DNA of 64,000 nucleotides from Parasponia andersonii. Taxonomy: Eukaryota; Streptophyta; Magnoliopsida; Rosales; Cannabaceae. The notes beneath the pieces were generated by a model, which was not told where the DNA came from, made no database searches, and was given only the letters and a program-made list of their open reading frames with translations. Each line of letters starts with the position of its first letter. Within the stretch, counting starts at the first letter, position 1. Shown here piece by piece: positions 48,805 through 59,591 of this stretch. Position numbers and translations under genes: made by a program. Where the stretch lies: the NCBI GenBank assembly GCA_002914805.1, contig JXTB01000122.1, positions 330,530 through 394,529 on the forward strand, in the 5' to 3' direction.

Positions 48805-49017
48805 ATGGGTGCTGACTGGGGACCGGTGGTTGTGGCAGTAGTTCTATTCATTCTGCTCTCACCAGGGCTTCTATTCCAACTACCAGCAAGAACAAGGGTG
48901 ATGGAGTTTGGTAACATGAACACAAGTGGGATTGCTATTCTGGTCCATGCTGTCCTTTACTTCTGCATACTCACCATCTTGGTCGTTGCAATCGGTATTC
49001 ACATACATGTTAACTGA
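48805..49017 (+). CDS. DUF3339 membrane micro-protein (array member 2)
   Basis: A single exon encodes 70 residues starting MGADWGPVVVAVVLFILLSP and ending AIGIHIHVN. The DWGPV start, the SPGLLFQLPA turn, FGNMNTSGIAILVHAV, and two hydrophobic segments match the family. It carries one extra Gly after Met relative to members 1 and 3. The leader has a GA-rich tract just before the ATG. It is divergent from member 1 (2.0 kb apart) and convergent with member 3 (1.4 kb apart). Confidence 0.92.
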   Translation: MGADWGPVVVAVVLFILLSPGLLFQLPARTRVMEFGNMNTSGIAILVHAVLYFCILTILVVAIGIHIHVN

Positions 49018-50462
49018 TCCAAACTATACATCTTTATACTCATCATCCCTTTGATTGGGATTTTTCCCTTCTCTTTTTTTTCCATCTTTTTTTTTTTCAT
49101 TTTCTTGTAATATGTTAATTTGTTTTATGTCCTTTTATTTCTTTCAGCTTTCCTCAAATTTGTACCGTTAATTCCCATTGTTGTGTTGCTCTGACAACTG
49201 AATTGGTCCAAACTGTGTAGCGCTTAGATGTTCAATCGTCAATACTCATATGAAAGTTTGCTCTGTTATTTTAATTTCTCTACTCTTATTTTAGCCAAAA
49301 CATAGAACGCAAGTTTCTTCGGAGTAATATTATACTAGCTTTAGCCTGGGTAACTATAGTCCACCTCCACAATTGCGGTTTAAAGCTAAAAAAATCCTCC
49401 CACCCCTTATTTATTTATTTATTTTTTCGAAAGAACTTTATGCCTGCTAATTATATATGCATGTATCATTGCTTTAAAACAAAATGATAATAATTATTTA
49501 TGCATCTTTCTTTGTATTTACAAAGTATAATCCCCAAAAAAATAAAAGTCACTAGAAATCAAGTAGACATGTGAAAGGAAAAAGAATCCCCCTCATCAGT
49601 GATGAGGATGGAATTTTATTAGTACATCCTAAGCCCTTGAATGAAGGGAGTATAATAAGCATAGTTAATTGAGCGCATAAATTAGATTTAGAATACAATT
49701 CCCAAATCCCAAGTCTCAACATGTGAGAGTCACCGACAAAAACACAGACCACGAGAAACCTTAAATTAAAAAAACTTAAGCTTTAGGCTCAATTATTGAA
49801 GCACATAAACAAATATTGCATTTTTCTCGAGTAATAGTACCCAGTGAGACTGAGAGGACTTAGCTGTTCATGAATCATGAGATTGAGAATAAGCCAAAAC
49901 AAAGAAGAAAGCGCTAGCTCAAAACTCAAGTTTTGTTCACTAAAATGGCCAATCCTTTTATGAAATTATGCAAAAGCATGGGTATGCGCACTGAAATATC
50001 ATAAGCTCCGGAGTCCATTAGACTCTTCTAGAGAGACCATAATTACTTTTAAAGTGGGCCAGCGCGCACATGACCACTAATTGCCATGACTGACTGACTA
50101 TCTATCACCTGTCCACATTCAGGCCAAGCAGCTTGAAAACGCTACTTCTTCTACCGATTTTCAACTCTAAACACTACCGATTTATCACTAACTTTTTCAA
50201 ACCAAGAAAAAAGCATATAAAGGATTAAAAATAAAAGAAATGCAAATCGAGAAAGATTACCGCTATTTTATATATGGGATTTTCGATTGTAAAATCATAT
50301 CATAGCCATACAAAAAAGCAACCACCCACATTTTTTTTTTAACTCGTATATATAGCCAAAACAGAGAGATCTAGAACAAGAGAAGACAAACCCAGAAAAG
50401 GAATTAAGCAAAAGAAGAATGAAGAAGATGAGTGGAGATGGATCAGCTCAGATCAGATCAGA
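49018..50462. other. Intergenic between convergent DUF3339 members 2 and 3
   Basis: This holds the two facing 3' UTRs and AT-rich DNA. The 66-codon frame at 49552-49752 has no recognisable domain. Confidence 0.5.
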
Positions 50463-50672
50463 TCAGCCGGTGTAGATGTGTACGTGGACGGCCAAGATGA
50501 GAATGGCATAGAGGGCGAAGAAGATGAGGGTGTGGACAGCTATGGCCTTGCCGTTGGTCTTCATGCTGCCAAACTCCATGGGCCGGCTGTGGCCCGGAAG
50601 CTGGAATAACAGGCCCGGCTGAAGCAGCACGAACAGAACCACTCCGATCAGAACTGGGCCCCAGTCCGCCAT
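50463..50672 (-). CDS. DUF3339 membrane micro-protein (array member 3)
   Basis: A single exon encodes 69 residues starting MADWGPVLIGVVLFVLLQPG and ending HVHIYTG. ATG 50672 is the family start; the frame upstream has no ATG, only a TTG at 50681. The two membrane segments and the loop FQLPGHSRPMEFGSMKTNG are regular for the family. A TTATAACC box lies about 55 bases upstream, and a (GAA)n tract near 50745 lies further up. It is divergent from member 4 across 1.45 kb. GC content of the coding part is higher than that of the neighbours. Confidence 0.92.
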   Translation of the reverse strand: MADWGPVLIGVVLFVLLQPGLLFQLPGHSRPMEFGSMKTNGKAIAVHTLIFFALYAILILAVHVHIYTG

Positions 50673-52117
50673 TTTCTTCAACCTCTGCTATGTAGTTCCT
50701 GTTGTTTGGTTTTCAAATAAAGGGTTATAATCTGTGACTCAGAGAAGAAGAAGAAGAAGAAGACTAAAACTAGTCCAAACAGAGTTAATAGAAAGATAAC
50801 AGCGTTCAGATGACGCAACGATAAAGTAGAGGGAGAGATGTAGACAGAAGTGGAGATTCTTACTTCCTAGTTCTTACTCCGTACCCCTTTTTAGACGGGT
50901 GTGAGACAGTTAATCTGACACGTGGACATGGTAAATAATAGCAAATTGGAACTGTTGTTACCATTTATATTTTTAATAATCTTTTATAGTTCTTACAAAA
51001 GTGGATTTTCATGGATAGAAACTACGTCATATGTACTTGTCAATATTTTATTAGTAACACAAACAAGCAGTGCTGGTAATATTCTTTTACACTCGTAGGG
51101 AAAAAAAGAGCACTATTAACACTTCCCATGCTACAGATTATGTGCTATGAAATAAACCTTCTTAAGACCCATGAGGTTTAATTCTCACTATCTCAATTAG
51201 GATGAGTAATATTGCTCTGTTTTAATTTGATTTAGTAAAAAATCCCGGGAAAATGTTGGTGTTTTTTTCAATAAAATAAGTAGTTATACGGTAAAGTAGC
51301 ACTAGCACATGCACTAGAGCTTCAAAAATAAAGTTTTCTTCTAGGACTTTACCAAACTCGGGTTAGTCTCCAAACGGACTCACTCTCACTATCATGAGGT
51401 CCAATTCAATTGACACAGGTACAAACCTTATCTCTTGGCTTTTAGGTCGAGTCAAAGTCCAAACCCTTGTATTGAATTCTCTTGTTTGTTAACAACAAAT
51501 TAGCCCTCCCGAAATTGAGGGCAGAAGTGGTATTTATTTTATCCAATATACACCAAAAGCACATCAAAGAGTCATTGGTAACCCAGAATAAACGAATAAA
51601 AGGACAAAACGCAAACGAAAGCGACCACTTTTTTATCTATAAAGCCCGGGCCAGAGGACCCTCTATTCTTCTTTCAAGCATTGTGCTCCTTTTGATTGTT
51701 ATCATATGCCGTTTCTTATAGGACTTTTAATTTAAAGAATGATATAAACAGGGCTTATAGTCAATTCAAACACTAAAAAATCTTAAAGGATGAGATCGAC
51801 GGTGATAAAGAATGTTACTACCAACCCATAAATGCCACTTTGGAAATTATAAAGAAAAACACTTTAATGTGACCCATGTCCTAATTATGGTGTTGAAAAC
51901 AATAGAATATGATGCTTAGCCTTATCCCTACAATACAATCCAACGCCAAGGAATTGTTAAAAAATAAAGGGCTAAAGTGAATAATTGATAGCTTTATAGG
52001 ATTCCTATCAAGGAGTTGAAGACCAAGTTCTAAGGCCATTTTTCTTATATGCTTTCTTGATTTTCTTTTTCTATTCTTACTTCTTCTTCATCAAAATCCG
52101 ACTTTGAAAGGACTAGA
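50673..52117. other. Divergent promoter region between DUF3339 members 3 and 4
   Basis: AT-rich DNA; a 79-codon frame at 51482-51721 lacks any recognisable domain. A G-box-like ACACGTGG word occurs near 50920. Confidence 0.45.
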
Positions 52118-52324
52118 ATGAAAGATTGGGCGGCTCCCCTGATAGCTGCGGCGCTCTTCGCATTTTTGTCACCAGGAATGCTGTTTCAAATGCCCGGAAA
52201 AGAATATCCTTTCCAATTTATGAACATGAAGACTAGTGTGGCCTCCATGTTCGTCCATGCTGTAATCTATGGTTTGTTTCTTATTTTGTTTCTTATTGTC
52301 CTTGACATCCACCTATATGCTTAG
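52118..52324 (+). CDS. DUF3339 membrane micro-protein (array member 4, WAAP subtype)
   Basis: A single exon encodes 68 residues starting MKDWAAPLIAAALFAFLSPG and ending VLDIHLYA. It differs from the other four in the start (DWAAPL instead of DWGPV), in the loop (FQMPGKEYPFQFMNMKTSV) and in the C-terminus, and matches a second DUF3339 subtype that I recall from other plants. Two hydrophobic segments are present. Its divergence means the array contains at least two old subfamilies and is not a burst of recent copies. Confidence 0.9.
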   Translation: MKDWAAPLIAAALFAFLSPGMLFQMPGKEYPFQFMNMKTSVASMFVHAVIYGLFLILFLIVLDIHLYA

Positions 52325-53562
52325 GAATAATTAAGCACAGAACCGTCTACAAGTGTTTGTGGATAAAGAGCTTCAATTCTAGTGTTTTAGTCCTTTATTT
52401 TTGCTATTTTTTTCTACATGTAAGTGACCGTTACTATGGTTGCTTCGTTTTGATTTGAGGTTATTATAGTTTTTTGTAACTTTGTAGGATCTAAAATCGT
52501 GCTTGACTTTCAATTCATTCACAAATCCATAAAACTTGTACTTTGTTCATCGCGGTACACTTTTTCAGTTATTTGGGAATAAATTACGACAAAAATCCCT
52601 TGTTAGCTTATTCATATATGCAAAAACAAATGAGTCCGAGTTGTTCATAAGCACTAGGAAATAGGACGGCAACAAAAAAAAAAAAAAGAAAAGAAAAGAT
52701 GAATGATATGAGATGCTTCTAACTCATCATTTATGCATTCATAACTTTTCTTAATATACTTTTTTTTTTTAATAATTTTTGCACATCAGTTAACTCCTTT
52801 TATTTCTATTATTCCACAAAATATGATAAATGATGAAATGGTTACATATAATTTACTCTATAATCTGTTTGCAAAATATTTATATAAATATATAGAAAAC
52901 TTTCCTCTGAAAAGGCATGTGTTGGTTAAAATCCCACATTGGTATAACACTTAATATTAAGTCACTGGCATATTATAAAAGACCAAGCCTTCAAATTACA
53001 ACTTGAAAATTCTTAAATAATATTAACTTGATAAAAGAGATGCAAAATTCACCTCTTTTCTATTCATATAGTGTAGTTATATTAATAAGTTTTCAAGATT
53101 TCAATAGTAATTATTGTCTAAATTGTAATCTGATATTAAATTTTTGACCAAAAAGTAATTGTTTAAATTATAACATAAAATTAAATTTTTGATAAGAAAT
53201 TGTATTTGAAAAAGTAATTTAAGAATTTTTTAAGTATAAAAATAAATAATTACAATTTTTTTTTAAATGTGCTAAGAACTCTTAAAAAAAAGTAAATAAT
53301 ACATCTTAAATACACTTTTTGGACACTACAACATATTTTTCATCGGAATGAACTAAATTGCGCAAAATCTTCAAAAATTTAAAATTTTAATTGTCACAAT
53401 TAATATTTTAATATTTTAGAGATCAGATTACCACTTTTAATGAAATGCAATGCATCTGTCCTAACGTGTTGGTCTCACTACCTGTTCAGTCTCCCATATT
53501 TCAAATAGAGGTAAGGAGCAAAAAAAAAAAAAAAAAAAAAAAGGGGCATTTTGAGTTACTTC
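52325..53562. other. AT-rich DNA with a possible LTR fragment
   Basis: At 52921 TGTTGGTTAAAATCCCACAT followed by TGG opens a stretch with an ATTATAAAAGA box about 50 bases later, resembling an LTR promoter of copia type; no partner or target duplication was found. The rest is AT-rich with A runs near 52674 and 53520. Confidence 0.3.
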
Positions 53563-54315
53563 GGGCCCGTTTGGTACCCTTTTTGAATCCCATTTTATGT
53601 TTTGAAAACCCACTTAAAAAACACACGCCGAGAAAACCTTGTTTGTTGGCCCATTTTCAAATCCAATTTTTGAAAATTTTGCCCCGTAAAAAAAAAAAAG
53701 AACAGAATAGAAAACGATATTTTCACGTTTTCAAATTCGCTCAACTCTATCGTCTCTATTGGGCCCAAAACTCTCTGGTCTTCGCTCCCAGCTCCCTCAC
53801 TCCTCTCTTGGAGGTCGCTGCTATGAACGCCTGCAAGTTCGTCAATACTGCCCTTTTAGACACAACTTGATCAGTCATCGGCATATCTTGGTGAGGTCGA
53901 ATATATGATGATTTTTAGAACTTGATTTGCAGATCTAAAGCTTCAGATTGCACACCCATTGTTGAGTCGACCTTCACAACTTGATTTATGGCCTTGGATT
54001 TAATTTACTTTTTGCTAAAACCGGTCCTTTTCTTAGTTAATAAATGAGCTAAAAGTAATTGGCATGAATATTAATCATTGTTTCTTTCAAAAAAGGAAAA
54101 AAAAAAAAAATATATCATTGATAAGAATTTATTTTTATATTTTTTTAAATACAATACCAAACACAATTCCAAATTTTTAAGACACAGAACTAAGAAGAAA
54201 TATGTAATCAAACGCATTTTCATAAACAAATTTTACCTTTCGGTTTTCAAATTCTCTTAACTTAAATACACCTCATTCAAATCATCTATTTTTAAATCAC
54301 AAACCATACAGGCCC
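53563..54315. mobile_element. hAT-like nonautonomous DNA element
   Basis: The left end reads GGGCCCGTTTGGTACC. The right end reads CAAACCATACAGGCCC, whose reverse complement is GGGCCTGTATGGTTTG, so the ends are inverted repeats matching about 13 of 16. GGGCC-GTTTGG-type ends are widespread in plant hAT MITEs. The 8-bp target duplication cannot be confirmed (GTTACTTC left, TTAGACTC right). The interior carries no transposase; the moderately GC-rich part at 53740-53870 could be captured host sequence. Confidence 0.5.
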
Positions 54316-54746
54316 TTAGACTCTTAAATTAAAAGGCCAACTTATATATAACTCACTTTCCAGATCTGACTAAAAAAATAAATAAAGCAGCTTGGAAACT
54401 TTTGGATTACAGTTTCTAAATATTGTACATGGCAAATACGTAAAATGTTAAAAAAACAAAAAAAAAAAAAAAAAGAAAAAGCCTTATGTTATGTTCTATT
54501 AGACAAACTGATAATCAAATCAAAAGTCTGTGAAACAATGTGTAGCAAAAAACTCGTAAGTAGATTTACAAACCAATCATGACAGAAAAATTAGTAGAAC
54601 AAAAGAAGTACTCCAAATGAGAAAGCCTTTGTATCTATCTATTCCTTGAAAGATTGAATAATCAACATAGCGAAACACAAAATCAGCAATACCGTACAGA
54701 TCATGGTGAATCAAGTGGTGGGAAATCAAGAATGGAAGGCGTGGGA

Positions 54747-54959
54747 TTATGCGCCGAGGTACATGTGGACTCCAACGGCTAACAAAAAGATACAAATGAG
54801 AGCAAAATAGAGGACGGAATGAACCAGAATGGACACTCCACTCGTTTGAAAGTTACCAAACTCTACGCATCTGTTTCTGCCTGGAATCTGAATCAACAAA
54901 CCCGGTGTTAGGAGTATGAACAAGACCACCGCCACGAAAACTGGCCCCCAATCCGACAT
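54747..54959 (-). CDS. DUF3339 membrane micro-protein (array member 5)
   Basis: A single exon encodes 70 residues starting MSDWGPVFVAVVLFILLTPG and ending GVHMYLGA. It has the closest match to the family pattern I recall from Arabidopsis (PGLLIQIPGR, VEFGNFQTSGVSILVHSVLYF). Two hydrophobic segments flank the polar loop. A GA/CT repeat with CTCGCTCG words (about 54975-55008) lies in the leader just upstream. It is convergent with member 4 and closes the alternating array. Confidence 0.92.
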   Translation of the reverse strand: MSDWGPVFVAVVLFILLTPGLLIQIPGRNRCVEFGNFQTSGVSILVHSVLYFALICIFLLAVGVHMYLGA

Positions 54960-55009
54960 CTTGAAGCACAGTGTACTCTCTCTCTCTCTCTCTCACTCGC
55001 TCGCTCTCG

Positions 55010-55959
55010 CAAAATGTCTTTGTAATCTCCTTTTTTAAAGTGTGGAATAGACCATAGAGAAAGAAATGCATGATTATAGAGTTGAAATGTGGGGTTACTT
55101 TAATTTGGAGGAAGAGACAAAGATTGATGACTAGGAGGAATAAAGTTGAACGTTTTCGAATCAAGCTATCCGGATTCACATTTTCCAACTCATTTTTCCA
55201 CTAATAATGCACGAGCAGAGGAAGCTTCATGTGTAACACTCAAACCGTACCAAACCAATGTTTACATAGATCGATAGACCTTCCTATATTATTCAACACT
55301 TCTATACACGCAAACTATAGAGTAGAGTCCTGACTCTCGTTTCTATTCCCCATTTGCTTTGATAACTTGTTAAAAACCCTAAACATGATTGGGATAAAGT
55401 TTAGTACTTTTCTGTTAGGTTATTATTTGCGAAGTTGTTCCTCTCGTACTAAGCATGATTTTCTCTCCAAATAAAAACTAAAGAGTGAAATATATTAAGA
55501 AGGTGCTATGCTTAGATTTTGTTGCATCACAATCTTGCTTTTACGTGAGAACAGTGAGATCTCACCGTAGGATACCTATGTGAGTTGTTTGTGATGAGCC
55601 AAATATCGTGTCTATGCTAGCACAGTTCTATACATAATAACCAAATTTGAAGTTTTAAGAAAATAAACCAAATGTTTGACCGTTTTATTAGCCGAGTACA
55701 AAAGGATCTCAAATTGGATAGATTGAAGTGGAACCCTGTAAGAATCCGAATATGAGTTGCCAACTTGCCCTGTACTTGTAAACTAAACTTGTAATGATGG
55801 GCCTGCATCTTCGTACTGTCGGCCTAACCAATTTGGAACTTTGATCCCCAAAGCATATGGACCCCTGTTTCAAGGTCCAACTGCAGAAGAGGCCCAAAAT
55901 ATGTATAACAAAAGAAAGCCCAAAACAGAGAACACCTCCATTCTGCCAAAACGCTTGTT
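55010..55959. other. Intergenic after the DUF3339 array
   Basis: The first part is the promoter of member 5. No further gene is supported; the small frames at 55617-55897 are without domains. Confidence 0.5.
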
Positions 55960-56160
55960 AACATTCGATTTTAGTACATACTACCCTGATGGTTCCTTTT
56001 GCTATGTTTCTCGAGTTGGTAATGGCCCTAATGGAGTAGCCAACACACTTGTTATTTTTGTTAATCCATCTAAATTCTAATAGGTGTGGATTGTTGTCCC
56101 GTTTTATTTCGAGTTATGCAATAGTTGATTCTTTGGAATAAAATTTCTTCATTTACACTC
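55960..56160 (+). pseudogene. Possible tail of a decayed RNase H/LINE copy
   Basis: The translation DGSFCYVSRVGNGPNGVANTL resembles the last helix of plant RVT_3-type RNase H domains, and the bases that follow (a TGGATTGTTGTCCC-like word, then GGAATAAAATTTCTTCATTT) look like the usual 3' end of such copies. It is short and degenerate, with a stop soon after. It may be chance similarity. Confidence 0.35.
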
Positions 56161-56438
56161 AACAAAAATGATAATATTAGGAATAATTAATAACGGCTGT
56201 TGATGATATATTATGCTTGATGGTGGTAGAAATGTTATATAATTAAGCTCCACCACACCTTCATCTTTATCCAAATTCCCATATAAGTTAAACGAACTAC
56301 TGTTCTCTACAACTATGGATAGAAGTATTCAAAAATCAAAGCAGACCAAACACGCAAATTTTATTTAATAACTTGTTCATGAGTTTCCATCTTTTCAATT
56401 TTAGGGACATGTCATTATTTTTATTTTATTTTTTGAAA

Positions 56439-57274
56439 CGTGTTGTTGGAGCGGTTTCTCACCAGCCGTCCACGTGTTTCTGAATCGCTGATGTTGTATC
56501 CTCCAACTGTCCACGTATCTTCGCTATCCCAAAGTACTCTGAACTCCAGGCAGGGTCGGAGAGGCGGGAGTGGCCACCTGCAAAAACTCTCCGATGCTTA
56601 AATCAGTGGTCTTTCTTTGATTTAGGGTAGCAAGGATTTAGTTTTATATGAGTATATGTTTGTTTCTTGCTCATAAGTTTTTTTATATATTTCTTTTTGT
56701 AAGCGTACATGCCCCTCTCGGGAACGCATAGCTTATATATGTATAGTCCTGAGATTGTGAACCACCCGGTTTACAATCTCAGGACTGAGTACCTTTTTCC
56801 TCCAGACTTTTTCCGGAGGTCACGGGTCGAGATTACCGTGATCTCCCCTATCACTGTAGCGTGGTTTCCGCCGTCTCCTATGGCTCGAGTCTGTCAGGGG
56901 CGAGATTTGGATAAATCGCCGTTATGTCAGGATGGCTTGCCCCTTACGCACACCTACTCATGATCACATTAAATGCTCTGTCTGGGTCTGGAGCTGTGAG
57001 TTCTTTCCATTGTATTCTGGTGGAAGACCCTTGGGGCTTCCGACCCCCCAGCTGTCGAGATAAGAATCGGACTGGGCCGAGTCCATCCAGAGTCTGGTGA
57101 TGGGCTCGACCCTAACTTTGGATAGCTCAATGGCCGATGTGGTATCATGTGCGACTTGCGTAGCCTTTAGCTAGTCACTCTTGACACATGTCGGACGGTG
57201 GGCCCTACTCGTGACATGTTCTGCCACTTAATCGCCCACGTGGTGTATGATTTGGGAACGGATCCCACACGTGT
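56439..57274. mobile_element. Solo-LTR candidate with CGTGT target duplication
   Basis: An 826-base insertion (56444-57269) begins TGTTGGAGCGG and ends GGATCCCACA, giving the TGT...ACA ends of an LTR. It is flanked by CGTGT on both sides (56439-56443 and 57270-57274). The other copy of this locus (near 59755) has a single CGTGT and no insertion, which defines the ends independently. No second LTR or internal region is present, so a solo LTR is the simplest reading; gypsy or copia cannot be decided. It is younger than the split of the two locus copies, about 3% divergence by eye. Confidence 0.8.
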
Positions 57275-57290
57275 CATAATTATATATATA

Positions 57291-57531
57291 GGCACCAATC
57301 TAGTAGGTATTTTTTTTTACCTATGCATAGGTATCAATTTGGCCAATGAAAATTTAACATGTACATTTTTTTATTGTAAAAAGTAAAAGAGAGAGAAAGA
57401 GCATTAATGATGCACGTCTTTTTATGTACTTCATTATAGCTATTGGATCACTATTAATGGTGATCCAATGGCTAAAAAAAAAAATATCTACCTATAAGTA
57501 AAGAAAAAAAATACCTATTAGATTGGCAACC
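57291..57531. mobile_element. MITE, unit 1, in a TA microsatellite
   Basis: The 241-base unit starts GGCACCAATCTAGTAGGTA and ends TACCTATTAGATTGGCAACC; the ends are inverted repeats extending some 40 bases with gaps. It is flanked by TATATA on both sides and absent from the second copy of the locus, which has only an uninterrupted (TA)n. It has no coding capacity. The superfamily is undetermined; insertion in (TA)n is known for Micron-like MITEs. Confidence 0.75.
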
Positions 57532-57553
57532 TATATATATATATATATATATA

Positions 57554-57793
57554 GGCACTAATCCAGTAGGTATTTTTTTTTTACCTATGCATAGGTATCA
57601 ATTTGGCCAATGAAAATTTAGCATGTACATTTTTTTATTGTAAAAAGTAAGAGAGAGAAAGAACATTAATGATGCACGTCTTTTCATGCACTTCATTATA
57701 GTCATTAGATCACCATTAGATGGTGATCCAACGGCTAAAAAAAAAATACCTAACCATAGGTAAAGAAAAAAAATACTTATTGGATTGGCAACC
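57554..57793. mobile_element. MITE, unit 2, same family and orientation
   Basis: The 240-base unit starts GGCACTAATCCAGTAGGTA and ends TGGATTGGCAACC. It matches unit 1 at roughly 90% over its length and is separated from it by about 22 bases of TA repeat. An internal hairpin around ATGGTGATCC is shared. The divergence suggests two insertions or an old tandem duplication. Confidence 0.75.
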
Positions 57794-58513
57794 TCTATAT
57801 ATATATATATATCATTCCATTATTTGTCAAAAACTCAAAAATTTCTTACGCAGAAGATTAATGTGACAATAGAGAAGAGAGAGTAAAGTGTCCTCTAAAT
57901 AATGCAAATTTATATATGGATAAGAGAGGATGTATACCAAGAAAATATTGCACTTCATATTCAGCAAAATGCATGATTCGAAACTTGGACGAAAGACATT
58001 TTTCGCAACAAAGATCCAAAAATCAAGCGACACTGAAAAAAATACCCCAATAAATGAGAAAACCCTATCATCTTGGATAAGAAGAGGACAGGACATGATA
58101 GTCGGGCAACCGCAATATGACGGTTTGATGCAGCTAAGGGGCGTTTTGCTCCACCCTTTTCCAAAATGAAGTATGAAGAGATGTGAGTACATAGAAATAA
58201 AATGTTCTTTTCTTTCTTCCTTAGTAGTTGGTATACCATTTTTTGTATATTTTAATTTCATGTGGGAATATAATATGTTTGTAAATTGTGTGTTGTTGAT
58301 GGGCCCAAATCTGGACATTAAAAAAGAAAAAAGTATAAATAAAAAAAAAGGTGGGATCAGAATCTGCCTTCACATTGTGCGTCGTTGATGAGTCCAAATA
58401 TAAATCAACGTGGGAAATCCTATTATCTTATCATGATATCATGTAATATATTATTACGGGGGTATTATGAGCTATTAAATTTTATTAATGTACCCTAAGT
58501 TGAAAATAATCTA

Positions 58514-58948
58514 AGACCTTGTTTGGCACATAAGACTAAAATTGAGATTGAGATTATTTATGTCATAACCATATTTGATGCTAATTTGGGATTAGGATAA
58601 ATAATTCACAACCCAAAAATAGTCTCATATAAATGAGATAATTTATCTCATTCAAAAATGTGGATTTATTAATCTCATACTCAAAAATGGTGGAACTCAC
58701 ATTTATTTTATTTTTTTAAACTAGTGGATCTCACGTTATAAATATTTTTATATTTTTTAATATTTAAACTAATATAAATAAATTTATTATATATTCCAAT
58801 AAAAGTAGGTCTCGTATTATAATAATAATCCTAATTCAATCCAATATTACACAAAACGTGAAATAGTATTAAATTTATCCAATCCAATATATTATAATCC
58901 AATTCAATGCTATAATTCAATCCTAGTATCATCTACCAAACAAAGCCT
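58514..58948. mobile_element. hAT-like MITE
   Basis: The left end AGACCTTGTTTGGCA and the right end TACCAAACAAAGCCT (reverse complement AGGCTTTGTTTGGTA) match at 12 of 15. The 435-base interior is AT-rich and noncoding. A target duplication is not clear. The ends resemble, but are not the same as, those of the element at 53563. Confidence 0.55.
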
Positions 58949-59590
58949 AAAGAAGATAGTCCCTATGATAAACTATATACATAGACGAGCTATATGATAT
59001 TATCTGTATGTATATCAATAAAGAGATACTAACATTGTCACAGGATTGTAAAATATATATATGCTCCCTCATGAAATTGTATTTACCAAAGTTATACGTA
59101 TAGGGTTAGTTAGGTTGTTTATAAGTATTATATATATGAGCTTAAAGTACTAAAATTATGAGTATTGTGTTAGACTTCATGACGTGACTTTTATTTGGTC
59201 CAATTTAAAAAGTTTGTAGTAGGACATGGTGATTTTATAATTTTGATAATTTTTTGGAGGTCTACAGTGATAGCAGACGATCTATAGTGGTAGCAAATCT
59301 GCTCTTGAAATTACTTTATGTATGAATTTGTTTTGTCTGTACATATTTGGTCCGTATAATTTTTGTTTTAGAAAATTTTTCTAGAGTTATATATTTTCGA
59401 CTTTTGTCATGTATCGATGCACTTTTTGTATTCAACATAGTGATATTTTCTTCTCATGCACTAGTGATTTTTCTACTTAAATACGTATTTTTATATTTCT
59501 TTCTATTACTAATTTAAGGTTTGTTATTTTATAATATATTGCATTTAAGTTGTTTAGTTATAGGTTTAATAGATAATTTGACTATTTCAG

Positions 59591-59591
59591 N
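59591..59591. other. Single-N assembly join
   Basis: One unresolved base lies exactly at the left boundary of the second copy of the duplicated locus (59592), which suggests a scaffold join and not a simple base-call failure. Confidence 0.9.

Larger units (their letters stand above)
56274..57938. repeat. Direct duplication, copy 1 (with insertions)
   Basis: The left part 56274-56443 and the right part from about 57812 to 57938 match 59592-59911 in order, at about 97% by eye. Copy 1 is longer because it carries an 826-base LTR and two MITEs that copy 2 lacks. The bases beyond 57938 have no counterpart in the window. Confidence 0.9.

Noticed and set aside
53445-53870. 141-codon plus-strand frame
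   Set aside because: It crosses a 22-A run and the left end of a hAT-like element; no domain is recognisable.
57827-58318. 163-codon minus-strand frame and an overlapping plus-strand frame
   Set aside because: It lies in the duplicated, repeat-rich locus, matches no known family, and both strands are open by chance.
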